Shown: piece by piece, positions 1 to 7,408 of the stretch
Position numbering within the stretch: position 1 is the first letter of the stretch
How the letters are laid out: each line of letters opens with the position of its first letter
Assembly (NCBI RefSeq): GCF_043235035.1
Contig: NZ_JAZAQF010000059.1
Span: 124,001 to 188,000 of the forward strand
DNA length: 64,000 bases
Source: CACIAM-69d sp001698445
GTDB taxonomy: Bacteria > Cyanobacteriota > Cyanobacteriia > CACIAM-69d
Direction of reading: 5' to 3'
The notes under the pieces: model-generated
Told to the model about the DNA's origin: nothing
The model's database searches: none
Seen by the model: only the letters and a program-made list of their open reading frames with translations
Program-made: the position numbers and the translations under genes

Positions 1-74
1 GTTGCAGGGTGCGGAATCGGCAGCGGGCATCAAGAACCGTTGATTAACCCTCGTTTTGAATCGCTGCCCAGTTT

Positions 75-158
75 GCAGAAAGTTCTCCGCAGAAAGTTCT
101 CCGCAGAAAGTTTTCCGCAGACAGTTCTTCGCAGACAGTTCTTCGCAGACAGTTCTCA
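75..158. repeat. 14-bp tandem repeat, six copies
   Basis: Six consecutive 14-bp units begin at 75, 89, 103, 117, 131 and 145. The first three are of the form GCAGAAAGTTCTCC and the last three of the form GCAGACAGTTCTTC, with one or two substitutions each. The array lies in a region with no convincing gene; reading frames across it on both strands are only translations of the repeat. It resembles the short tandemly repeated sequences known from cyanobacterial chromosomes. There are no spacers, so it is not a CRISPR array. Confidence 0.85.
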
Positions 159-490
159 GAATACGATTTCCAGATCCCGACTGTGCCGGTTGATGTGCCC
201 AGTCTTGGGCCGAATTGGAGCCAACCGATCGCCCCGAGACCAGGGTTTTGGCAAAATGCACCGCCACTCTGGGCGATCGGGAGGGTTCGGCTGGCCGCCC
301 CCCGCCGATCGCCCAAACCGGTATGATGGAATGCATTGGGTAGCGTTAAGTCATGCTTAGTCCCCAAATTTTGGGTCTAATCGGGTCTAATCCGTGTCAA
401 CCGCTTGCCAAGGAGCTGTCCTGTGGTGACAGCCCGGCGGTGACCGCCGTTGCCCAAGGATGAGTTGAACCTAACGCGGGGACTTTTTCG
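159..490. other. intergenic stretch without a recognisable gene
   Basis: Positions 1-490 hold the tandem repeat above and then about 330 bases in which I see no supported gene, RNA or clear terminator. The open frames at 40-360 (+) and 44-367 (-) overlap each other and resemble no protein I know. The last part presumably contains the promoter of the DUF1997 gene, but I see no clear -35/-10 pair. Confidence 0.5.
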
Positions 491-1084
491 GTGGCTGCTG
501 GCTTCTCTGCCTCACAGACGATCGATATGCCGGTGCCGCCGATGCGTCGCTCGGTCGCTGAATATCTGCGTCAGCCGCACCGGGTCGCGTTGGCGGCGGC
601 CCAACCCGGGCGCGTGGTGGCCCTGGGGGGCGATCGCTATCGGCTTTCGGTGCAACCCCTAACCTTTGCCCATTTGCAGTTTCAACCCGTGGTGGATTTG
701 CGGGTTTGGGCCGACGAAGCGGGCGTGGTGCGGTTGCGATCGGTCGGTTGCGAGCTGGTGGGCCTCAAGGGGTTGGGCAACGGCTTTTCCCTGGAGTTAG
801 CCGGCCAAATGCGAGCCATTAGCACCTCGGCGGGCGATCGCCTAAAGGGCGTGGTGGATTTAGGGGTGCGTGTGAAATTGCCCCCACCGATCGATCGCCT
901 GCCGGCCGCCACCGTACAGTCCACGGGGCAACTGCTGTTGACCCAAGTGCTGGCAAGGATGAAGTATCGCTTGGTAGAACGGCTGAGTGCTGACTATCGC
1001 CGTTGGGCCATGGAGTCCACCTCCGCCGCGCTGCCTCAGCGCTCTATCCCAGGCTCCAATGCCGCCCGCCGCAAAACCCCATGA
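491..1084 (+). CDS. DUF1997 family protein
   Basis: A 197-residue soluble protein of the DUF1997 family, which is nearly confined to cyanobacteria and plastids and has no assigned reaction. The recognisable core is residues 15-165: RRSVAEYL near the start, then alternating strands ending in a helix rich in Leu, Gln and Met (QLLLTQVLARMKYRL). I see no signal peptide or membrane segment. The frame opens with GTG at 491; an in-frame ATG at 527 (MPVPPMRRS) is an equally good start and would give 185 residues. The stop codon overlaps the start of cobM by four bases (ATGA at 1081-1084), so the two genes are probably co-transcribed and translationally coupled. No functional link between the family and cobalamin synthesis is known to me. 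Confidence 0.8.
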   Translation: MAAGFSASQTIDMPVPPMRRSVAEYLRQPHRVALAAAQPGRVVALGGDRYRLSVQPLTFAHLQFQPVVDLRVWADEAGVVRLRSVGCELVGLKGLGNGFSLELAGQMRAISTSAGDRLKGVVDLGVRVKLPPPIDRLPAATVQSTGQLLLTQVLARMKYRLVERLSADYRRWAMESTSAALPQRSIPGSNAARRKTP

Positions 1085-1923
1085 CCTCCGATTCCAGCCC
1101 CGCAATCAATCCTATGACCCCTTTGCCCGAGTCGGCCCTCGATCGCCCCGCCACCGTGCGGATTGTGGGCGCGGGGCCCGGTGACCCCGACCTCATTTCC
1201 GTGCGAGGTCAAAAACTCCTGGCGGCGGCTGATACGGTCTTTTTTGCTGGCTCCCTCGTGCCGGAAGCGATGTTGAGCCATTGCCGGCCCGAGGTGGAAG
1301 TGATCGACACCCGATCGCTCGTCTTAGAAGATTGGTTGCCCACGTTGATCGATCGGGCCCGAGCCGGAAAACAGGTGGTGCGACTGCAAGACGGCGACCC
1401 CTCCCTTTATGGCGCACTCCATGAAGTGGTGGCCCAACTGCTGGAGCAAGAGATTCCCTTTGAAGTGGTTCCCGGAATCAGCGCCTTCCAAGCGGCCGCC
1501 GCCCGCTTGGCCGTGGAGCTGACCGTGCCCAACCTGGTGCAAAGCATCATCCTCACCCGGGCCCGAGGCGAAACCCAAGTGCCCGACGCGGAAGATTTGG
1601 CCAGCCTGGCCGCCCACAAAGCCAGCCTTTGTCTATACCTGAGTGCCCACCATGCCCAGCGGGCCCAAGACCAGCTCGCGGCCCATTACCCACCGGAGAT
1701 GACCATCGCGGTTTGCTACCGGATTGGCTGGGAGGATGAGCGAGTGGTACTTTGCCGGTTGGATGAGTTGGCCAGCATCACCCACCAGGAAAAACTAACT
1801 CGCACCGTTCTTTATGTGATTAGTCCGGCCCTGGATGCCATGACCACGGCCACCACCGCCCGATCGCGCCTTTACAGCGGCGATCACCGCCACATTTTCC
1901 GCCCTAAAGCCAGCCAAGCCTAG
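1081..1923 (+). CDS. cobM: precorrin-4 C11-methyltransferase
   Basis: Cobalamin pathway methylase that transfers a methyl group from S-adenosylmethionine to C-11 of (cobalt-)precorrin-4. The 280-residue protein has the tetrapyrrole methylase fold: the GAGPGDPDL loop at residues 30-38, DGDPSLYG at 104-111, and the VPGISAFQAAAA segment at 130-141. The C-terminal domain has SIILTRARGET and LCLYLSAH, typical of CobM/CbiF. I chose ATG 1081, which overlaps the stop of the DUF1997 gene; ATG at 1114 is also possible because the conserved part begins after it. Other cobalamin genes in this window (cobK, cobH, cobI) lie more than 40 kb away, the scattered arrangement usual in cyanobacteria. No cobalamin riboswitch is apparent upstream. 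Confidence 0.93.
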   Translation: MTSDSSPAINPMTPLPESALDRPATVRIVGAGPGDPDLISVRGQKLLAAADTVFFAGSLVPEAMLSHCRPEVEVIDTRSLVLEDWLPTLIDRARAGKQVVRLQDGDPSLYGALHEVVAQLLEQEIPFEVVPGISAFQAAAARLAVELTVPNLVQSIILTRARGETQVPDAEDLASLAAHKASLCLYLSAHHAQRAQDQLAAHYPPEMTIAVCYRIGWEDERVVLCRLDELASITHQEKLTRTVLYVISPALDAMTTATTARSRLYSGDHRHIFRPKASQA

Positions 1924-2126
1924 ACCTGAGGGGATCAACTACCCATCACTGAAATGGGTATAGCCCAGCAGCAATAGAGTTTCGAGTCGTGCCAGAATTC
2001 AGTAATGATGAGCGACTGCAAGCCTCGCGGTGTAAGCGATCCGTTACCGAAAGCCATCACCCACAGGCACTACTCGCTTCTGAATATAATGAATGGTCTC
2101 CTAACTCAGAATTGATCCCTATCTCC

Positions 2127-3695
2127 ATGCCGAAGTCTGCCGCATCCACCACTAATCAGGGTGCCAACCTTGGTTATGAGTCCGACCTGTTCAAGGCAGC
2201 GGATAAGTTACGGGGCAACATGGAGCCATCGGACTATAAGCACGTTGCCTTGGGCTTAATTTTTCTGAAGCACATTGGCGATCGCTTTGAAGGGCGGCGG
2301 CAAGAACTGATCGCAGAATTTCCCGACGATGCGGAAGTTCTGGAAGACCGGGACGAGTACATGGCCGAAAACGTTTTTTGGGTTCCCCCGGTGGCCCGGT
2401 GGTCACATCTGCAAGCCAACGCCAAACAGCCGACGATCGGGAAGTTGATTGATGAGGCAATGTTGGCGATCGAAAAAGAGAATGCTTCACTCAAAGGTGT
2501 GCTGCCGAAGGAATACGCCCGGCCAGCGCTTAGTGCAGTGATGCTGGGTGAATTAATCGATCTGATTTCCAATATTGCGTTGGGCGAGACTCAGGATACT
2601 GCCAGGGACGTTTTGGGGCGGGTCTACGAGTATTTTTTGGGTCAATTTGCCGGGTCGGAAGGGAAGCGGGGCGGGGAGTTTTACACGCCTCGATCGGTCG
2701 TGCGGGTGATGGTGGAAATGCTGCAACCATTCCAAGGGCGGGTCTATGATCCCTGTTGTGGTTCCGGCGGTATGTTTGTGCAGTCGGAAAAGTTTGTGCA
2801 AGACCACGCGGGGCGAATTGGCGACATTGCCATTTATGGCCAAGAGAGCAACTACACCACTTGGCGACTATGCAAGATGAATTTGGCGGTTCGAGGGATT
2901 GATTCCGATATTCGTTGGAATTCAGATGGATCATTTCATAAGAACGAATTGCCCGATTTGCGCGCCGATTTTATTTTGGCGAATCCGCCCTTTAATATTT
3001 CCGATTGGGGTGGCGATCGCCTGCGGGAAGATGGGCGCTGGAAATTTGGCATTCCGCCAGCGGGCAATGCGAACTATGCCTGGTTACAACATATTTGGCA
3101 TCATTTGGCCCCCAGGGGAACGGCGGGCGTGGTGTTAGCGAATGGGTCGATGTCGTCGCAACAGAGCGGTGAGGGCGAGATCCGAAAAGCGATGATTGAA
3201 GGGGACGCGATCGACTGCATGATTGCGTTACCGGGGCAGTTGTTTTATTCAACGCAAATTCCGGCCTGTTTGTGGTTTTTGGCAAAGGATAAATCAAACG
3301 GCATCGCGAGGGATAAAAAGCTGCGCGATCGCCGGGGAGAAATCCTATTTATTGATGCCCGCAAGTTGGGCTATATGGTCGATCGCACCCGTCGCGAATT
3401 TGGCGAAGAGGATGTGGCCAAAATTGCGGACACCTATCACGCTTGGCGAGAAGGCAGCGGCTATGAAGACGTGGCGGGGTTTTGCAAATCGGCGAGCCTA
3501 GACGAAATTCGCGGCCACAATTATGTGCTCACGCCGGGGCGGTATGTGGGAGCGGCGGCGGCTGAAGAGGACGATGTGCCCTTTGAAGAGCGCATGGCGG
3601 AGTTGACAGCAACCCTGGCGGAACAGTTCAAGGAATCGTCTAAGCTGGAGATAGCTATTCGGGAGAATTTGCGCGGATTAGGCTATGAATTTTAA
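2127..3695 (+). CDS. hsdM: Type I restriction-modification system, N6-adenine methyltransferase subunit
   Basis: Modification subunit of a Type I system. It methylates adenine in the recognition site chosen by HsdS and forms the M2S methylase core to which HsdR binds. In 522 residues the order is the N-terminal HsdM helical domain (YESDLFKAADKLRGNMEPSDYKHVAL written in two parts at residues 18-42), the SAM-binding motif DPCCGSGGMF at 208-217, and the catalytic NPPF at 286-289. This is the gamma-class order. I start at ATG 2127 because homologues begin just before this conserved helix; the frame stays open back to GTG 1989, but those 46 extra residues look non-coding. It opens a + strand locus that ends with hsdR at 11957, with several unrelated genes interleaved. 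Confidence 0.95.
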   Translation: MPKSAASTTNQGANLGYESDLFKAADKLRGNMEPSDYKHVALGLIFLKHIGDRFEGRRQELIAEFPDDAEVLEDRDEYMAENVFWVPPVARWSHLQANAKQPTIGKLIDEAMLAIEKENASLKGVLPKEYARPALSAVMLGELIDLISNIALGETQDTARDVLGRVYEYFLGQFAGSEGKRGGEFYTPRSVVRVMVEMLQPFQGRVYDPCCGSGGMFVQSEKFVQDHAGRIGDIAIYGQESNYTTWRLCKMNLAVRGIDSDIRWNSDGSFHKNELPDLRADFILANPPFNISDWGGDRLREDGRWKFGIPPAGNANYAWLQHIWHHLAPRGTAGVVLANGSMSSQQSGEGEIRKAMIEGDAIDCMIALPGQLFYSTQIPACLWFLAKDKSNGIARDKKLRDRRGEILFIDARKLGYMVDRTRREFGEEDVAKIADTYHAWREGSGYEDVAGFCKSASLDEIRGHNYVLTPGRYVGAAAAEEDDVPFEERMAELTATLAEQFKESSKLEIAIRENLRGLGYEF

Positions 3696-3723
3696 GTTGC
3701 AGGCCGCACCGACCGATTAGGAG

Positions 3724-4317
3724 ATGCGTATGATCGCCGCTAGGGAGCAGGAACAGTACTTTACACCCGAAGCGTATTTTGCTTGGGAAGAGAAGCAACT
3801 CGAGAAACACGAGTTAATTGATGGTCGTGTCTATGCGATGACGGGTGGAACGAGGAATCACAGCGACATTGCAGGCAACATTCTATCGATCATCAAACCT
3901 CATCTTCGGGGTCGTGGTTGTAAAGCTTACAATTCAGATTGTCGAGTCAATATTCTCCATACGCCAAACTACACCTATCCCGATCTAAGCGTGACTTGCG
4001 ACGATCGCGATCGAGAGCATCCTCTCTACATTACTTATCCTTGCTTGATCGTTGAGGTGTTGTCAGAGAGTACCGAGGCTTATGATCGCGGCAAGAAGTT
4101 TGAGAAATATCGCCGCAATCCGAATTTAATTGATTATGTGTTGGTCAGTTCCGATGAGATGGCGATCGATCTTTATCATAAGAATGATGCGGGAGATTGG
4201 CTAATCCTGAGCTATCGATCGGGCGATCGCGTGGAGCTTAAAAGTATTGGTTTGAGCGCGCCGATCGAGCAGTTCTATGAAGAAATTGTTTTTGAGAGTT
4301 TACCCGTGGATGGTTAG
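3724..4317 (+). CDS. Uma2 family (DUF820) putative endonuclease
   Basis: A 197-residue protein of the Uma2/DUF820 family, which has a restriction-endonuclease-like fold and is greatly expanded in cyanobacteria; its substrate is unknown. Family landmarks are FTPEAYFAWEEKQLEKHELIDG near the N-terminus (in two parts, residues 14-35), the Asp of YTYPDLSVTCDD and the Glu of CLIVEVLSESTEAYDRG in the middle, and KYRRNPNLIDYVLV after it. These correspond to a PD-(D/E)XK-like core. A GGAG-like sequence precedes ATG 3724. The gene sits between hsdM and hsdS, in the position where many Type I loci carry accessory genes, and directly abuts the 3' remnant of a DUF1016 gene. Its arrival may have removed the rest of that gene. 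Confidence 0.85.
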   Translation: MRMIAAREQEQYFTPEAYFAWEEKQLEKHELIDGRVYAMTGGTRNHSDIAGNILSIIKPHLRGRGCKAYNSDCRVNILHTPNYTYPDLSVTCDDRDREHPLYITYPCLIVEVLSESTEAYDRGKKFEKYRRNPNLIDYVLVSSDEMAIDLYHKNDAGDWLILSYRSGDRVELKSIGLSAPIEQFYEEIVFESLPVDG

Positions 4318-4331
4318 GGAATGCGGCAATT

Positions 4332-4535
4332 TTGCAGCAGAGTGTTTCACCAATTGTCGATCAGGATCAACCGATCGCGGAGTATGCCTTGCGGGATGTG
4401 AACAAGCCGATCGCCATTGCCCGTTATCAGCAAGAGCTACCGGAAGAATTGCGAGCGGTTTTGCCGAGTGTGGCGCGATTGACAGCAGCGTTAGATGAAA
4501 TTATTGAAGGTAAAGGAAGAGCGATCGATGAGTGA
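4332..4535 (+). pseudogene. 3' remnant of a DUF1016 (YhcG-like) PD-(D/E)XK nuclease gene
   Basis: The 67 codons encode EYALRDVNKPIAIARYQ followed by LPEELRAVLPSVARL, which matches the extreme C-terminus of DUF1016/YhcG-type nucleases. Those proteins end in a 'YALRDV-KPIG-Y---LP--L---LP' pattern and are usually over 300 residues long. The nuclease domain is absent, because the Uma2 gene occupies the DNA immediately upstream. The frame ends in the sequence ATGAGTGA, so its stop overlaps the hsdS start by eight bases; translation of this remnant could still couple ribosomes into hsdS. DUF1016 genes commonly sit between hsdM and hsdS in Type I loci, so this is most simply a fossil of the ancestral arrangement. 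Confidence 0.7.
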
Positions 4536-5772
4536 GTGGATTACATGTGAGTTTGGTTCTTTATATGCGGAACCTTCCCGAAATGGATTAACCAAGCCTA
4601 AGCGTGTCCGAGGGCATGGAGTTAAATTTGTAAACATGGGTGAAATTTTTCGGCATGACCGCCTTAAAAATCTTGAATGCGACAGAGTACCTCTAGCAGA
4701 AAATGAAAAGTCTGCGTTATTAAAAAATGATGATTTGCTTTTTGCGAGACAATCTCTAGTGCTTGCCGGTGCTGGAAAATGCTCTATATTTCTTGGAGAT
4801 ATTGAGGAAGTAGCTTTTGAATCACATATAATCCGAGTCCGATTAGATCAAAATAAGGCTAATCCTCAGTTTTATTACTATCTATTCAGAAGTCCTCAAG
4901 GAAGATCTTTGATAGAAGCCATTGTAGAGCAAGGTGCGGGTGCTTCTGGTGTAAGAAGTAGTGATCTGCAATCTTTGATGATTCCTTACACATCCCTACC
5001 CCAACAAAAAGCGATCGCCCGTATCCTCTCTTCTCTCGACGACAAAATCGAGCTGAATCGGCGGATGAACGAAACCCTGGAGGCCATGGCCAGGGCAATT
5101 TTCAAGGATTGGTTTGTGGACTTTGGCCCCACCCGCGCCAAGATGTCGGGCCGCGCTGCCTATCTGCCGGAGCATTTGTGGTCGCTGTTCCCAGGGGCGA
5201 TCGACCCTGAAACAGGTATACCGACGGGTTGGAAACTTAGTAGACTAGACGAATTAGTTGTTTTGCAAAGAGGATTTGATCTTCCAAAATCAAAAAGACA
5301 AAATGGAAATTTCCCGGTTATTGCAGCTAGTGGCTTCAATGGAACCCACAACGAATATATGGTTGAACCGCCAGGTGTTACCACGGGAAGAAGTGGAGTT
5401 TTAGGAAAGGTTTTTTACATACAAGAAAAATTCTGGCCACTGAATACATCACTTTGGATTAAGCAGTATATTGATACAACTCCAATATATGCTTACTTTC
5501 TTTTGCAAAATATTGATTTCAGTTCGTTTAATGCTGGTTCTGCGGTCCCAACGTTGAATCGAAATCATATACATAATTTATTTGTGCCTAAGCCCAATAT
5601 CGAAATCATTAGAGAATTCAGCAGCTTGGCAGAAAATCTTTTCAATCTACAATACCGCAACTCCAAAAGCTCGGATGATCTTGCTGACCTGCGCGATCGC
5701 CTCCTCCCCAAGCTCATGTCCGGCGAAATTCGGGTTAAAGATGCTGAAAAACTCGTGGAGGAGGCGGTATGA
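4528..5772 (+). CDS. hsdS: Type I restriction-modification system, specificity subunit
   Basis: Target-recognition subunit of the Type I enzyme. Its two target recognition domains each read one half of a bipartite site. The 414-residue protein shows the first TRD (residues 1-155), the central conserved helical spacer (LPQQKAIARILSSLDDKIEL from about 158, then MNETLEAMARAIFKDWFVDF), the second TRD (about 215-365) and the C-terminal conserved helix with LADLRDRLLPKLMSGEIRV from 385. The start at ATG 4528 is supported by GGAAGA upstream and by homologue length; the longer frame from 4495 adds 11 unconvincing residues. The TRD-coding DNA (4540-4980 and 5230-5640) is clearly more AT-rich than the conserved parts, as expected for exchanged recognition modules. 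The stop overlaps the next gene as ATGA. Confidence 0.94.
   Translation: MSEWITCEFGSLYAEPSRNGLTKPKRVRGHGVKFVNMGEIFRHDRLKNLECDRVPLAENEKSALLKNDDLLFARQSLVLAGAGKCSIFLGDIEEVAFESHIIRVRLDQNKANPQFYYYLFRSPQGRSLIEAIVEQGAGASGVRSSDLQSLMIPYTSLPQQKAIARILSSLDDKIELNRRMNETLEAMARAIFKDWFVDFGPTRAKMSGRAAYLPEHLWSLFPGAIDPETGIPTGWKLSRLDELVVLQRGFDLPKSKRQNGNFPVIAASGFNGTHNEYMVEPPGVTTGRSGVLGKVFYIQEKFWPLNTSLWIKQYIDTTPIYAYFLLQNIDFSSFNAGSAVPTLNRNHIHNLFVPKPNIEIIREFSSLAENLFNLQYRNSKSSDDLADLRDRLLPKLMSGEIRVKDAEKLVEEAV
5680..5772 (+). repeat. hsdS 3'-end repeat, copy A
   Basis: The last 30 codons of hsdS, from LADLRDRLLP to the stop. The same segment recurs at 6864-6959 at the end of a different gene. By eye the two copies agree at roughly three quarters of positions, have mainly third-base differences, and differ by one inserted codon in copy B (LLPK-LMSGE against LLPQSFMSGE). 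Confidence 0.85.
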
Positions 5773-6524
5773 CAGCAGATTGGTATCCCGGCATTCGGGC
5801 ATTCTGCCAACATTGGAATCATGCCCAAACCCTACAAAACACCTTCGCAACATTAGAACAAACCTTTGCTGAAGAACAGGATGCTTGTATTGACGCGGCA
5901 AAAGCAATGGTTGAGTGTGCCTGTAGGGTCATTATCGAAACCCTAGATGATCCTCAGAATCCCAAAAAACCTACTGAATCTGATCCTAAGCTTGGCAAGC
6001 TTCTTGGGATTGCCACCCAGATGTTAAAGCTAGGAGAAATCAGACATCGCGCCTTTTCAGATTTAATCCGAGAATATAACCGTCTTGCAGAAGCACTGCG
6101 AGTTCTCAGAAATGAAGCAGGCACAATTAGTCACGGGAGAGATGGTTTTATCACCAAACTCTCAATTCACCATCGCCGCACCGCAATTCTAGCCGCCGAT
6201 GCAATTGTAACCTTTTTACATGAAGCCTATATAGAGCAAGGATTAGACCCCTTGCACACTCTGGAACCTTACGATCGGTTTGAACCTTCCAACACGATAA
6301 TTGATAAATATACTGTCTTGAAGGTGGATGAATATCAAGATGATGGGTGTCTCTCCATCACAGCTAAATTACCCAATGACGATGAAATTCCTCTTGCTAT
6401 TGAACCTTCGCGGCTCTTATTTGGGGTCGATCGGCAGGCTTATAAGGCGGCCCTTGATGCCTGCCGAGATGCTGAGTTGATGGATATTAAATCCCCAGAG
6501 ACTAATCTAGAAGAAGCTGACTAG
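5769..6524 (+). CDS. abortive infection family protein (AbiJ/Abi-C-like)
   Basis: A 251-residue protein with the signature of the 'abortive infection C-terminal' family: a helical region with ACRVIIETL near 50-58 and the hallmark LRNEAGTISHGRDG at 113-126. In that motif the R-N...H arrangement resembles a HEPN-type nuclease active site. Members are predicted to stop phage growth by damaging or shutting down the host cell. The ATG overlaps the hsdS stop (ATGA), so it is translated from the same message as the restriction system. The C-terminal 90 residues (from about 160) are acidic and of unknown role. The placement fits a backup defence activated when restriction fails, but that is inference. 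Confidence 0.78.
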   Translation: MTADWYPGIRAFCQHWNHAQTLQNTFATLEQTFAEEQDACIDAAKAMVECACRVIIETLDDPQNPKKPTESDPKLGKLLGIATQMLKLGEIRHRAFSDLIREYNRLAEALRVLRNEAGTISHGRDGFITKLSIHHRRTAILAADAIVTFLHEAYIEQGLDPLHTLEPYDRFEPSNTIIDKYTVLKVDEYQDDGCLSITAKLPNDDEIPLAIEPSRLLFGVDRQAYKAALDACRDAELMDIKSPETNLEEAD

Positions 6525-6611
6525 CAGTACTTAGCCAAGTCTAGCTTAGAAATACTTTGAAATCCTTCTCAAACTTCGCCTTAAAGTTTGTTGATTCCTT
6601 AAGCCAATCCA

Positions 6612-6959
6612 ATGTTAAAAGACATTATTTCTGTTAAACCCATTCAGGACTATCAACTTTTTCTAACCTTTGAAGATAATCAACAGGGAATCGTTGATCT
6701 GATCGAAATCATCGAATTTACAGGCATCTTTGAAGCCCTCAAAAATCACGAATACTTTTTAACCGTCCGCGTCGATCCTGACCTCGGCACAATTTGTTGG
6801 GACAACGGCGCAGACATCGATCCCGTCATTTTGTATAGCAAGCTCTCTCAGCCCGATCGCACCTTGGCCGACCTGCGCGATCGTCTCCTCCCCCAGAGCT
6901 TCATGTCCGGCGAAATCCGAGTCAAAGAAGCCGAAAAAATGGCTGAAGAGGTGCTGTAG
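6612..6959 (+). CDS. chimeric gene: DUF2442 domain joined to an HsdS C-terminal tail
   Basis: Residues 1-80 form a complete DUF2442 domain (VKPIQDYQLFLTFEDNQQG, then VDLIEI, FEALKN, and the C-terminal TICWDNGADIDPVILYSK). DUF2442 proteins are small, often paired with DUF4160 proteins as toxin-antitoxin-like modules, and normally end at about this point. The remaining residues, LADLRDRLLPQSFMSGEIRV onward, are the conserved tail of a Type I specificity subunit and match the real hsdS end 1.1 kb upstream. The join is in frame with no stop between the two parts. No DUF4160 partner is present. I read it as a recombination product in which a DUF2442 gene replaced the body of a second hsdS. Whether the hybrid does anything is unknown. 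Its TAG stop shares a base with the next GTG start. Confidence 0.75.
   Translation: MLKDIISVKPIQDYQLFLTFEDNQQGIVDLIEIIEFTGIFEALKNHEYFLTVRVDPDLGTICWDNGADIDPVILYSKLSQPDRTLADLRDRLLPQSFMSGEIRVKEAEKMAEEVL
6864..6959 (+). repeat. hsdS 3'-end repeat, copy B
   Basis: Second copy of the hsdS tail, fused to the DUF2442 gene. It contains one extra codon relative to copy A and many synonymous differences. This suggests descent from another hsdS allele or an old duplication rather than a recent copy of the neighbouring gene. Confidence 0.82.
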
Positions 6960-7408
6960 TGCTGAATCAGGAAGAATTTGAAACATTGATCAACGACCCC
7001 AATAAATCGATCGAAGGCGATATTGCTTGGAAAAAAGAGCGATCGCCTTGGTCAGGTTTTCGGGCAGAAATCATCAGTCCTGCGGGCTATCCCCTCTTTC
7101 TCAAAGGCAGCTACAACCCGATTATTGCTGCCCTGTCCTATCACATCATTCATCACGCCGCTGGACGGATTTATGGACTCGATCTTGGCAAAGATCATCG
7201 CAACCCCAACGGCGAATATGTCGGCGAAAAACACAAACACCGCTGGTACGAACCCCTACGGGACAAACAAGCCTACGTTCCGCCAGATATTACCGCCCCC
7301 GCCACTGACCCCATCCAGGTTTGGCAGCAGTTCTGCCAAGAAGCAAAAGTCATTCATAATGGCATCATGACACCGCCCCCCGCCCCGCAACTAACCCTAT
7401 TCTCATGA
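6959..7408 (+). CDS. conserved hypothetical protein, first gene of an overlapping pair
   Basis: A 149-residue protein I do not recognise beyond a general impression of conserved hypothetical proteins (perhaps DUF6978-like). It opens with an acidic stretch (NQEEFETLINDPNKSIEGD), followed by a compact domain with YPLFLKGSYNPIIAALSYHI, IYGLDLGKDHRNPNGEYVG and KHKHRWYE. The cluster of His, Asp and Arg in KDHRNPNG and KHKHRW is suggestive of a nucleic-acid or metal site, but I cannot assign one. The start is GTG 6959, which shares one base with the previous stop. The stop overlaps the following DUF1828 gene as ATGA. The tight pairing suggests a two-gene module such as a toxin-antitoxin or defence pair. 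Confidence 0.7.
   Translation: MLNQEEFETLINDPNKSIEGDIAWKKERSPWSGFRAEIISPAGYPLFLKGSYNPIIAALSYHIIHHAAGRIYGLDLGKDHRNPNGEYVGEKHKHRWYEPLRDKQAYVPPDITAPATDPIQVWQQFCQEAKVIHNGIMTPPPAPQLTLFS

Noticed and set aside
75..158. The direct repeats as a possible CRISPR array.
   Set aside because: The units are contiguous, only 14 bp long and without spacers; no cas genes are in the window.
40..367. Two overlapping open frames on opposite strands of about 106 codons.
   Set aside because: Both translate the 14-bp repeat and have no recognisable protein features or ribosome binding site.
1..1080. A cobalamin riboswitch upstream of the DUF1997-cobM pair.
   Set aside because: No B12-box-like sequence is visible in the leader region.
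1989..2126. Longer start of hsdM at GTG 1989.
   Set aside because: The extra 46 residues have no resemblance to HsdM N-termini; ATG 2127 gives the normal family length.
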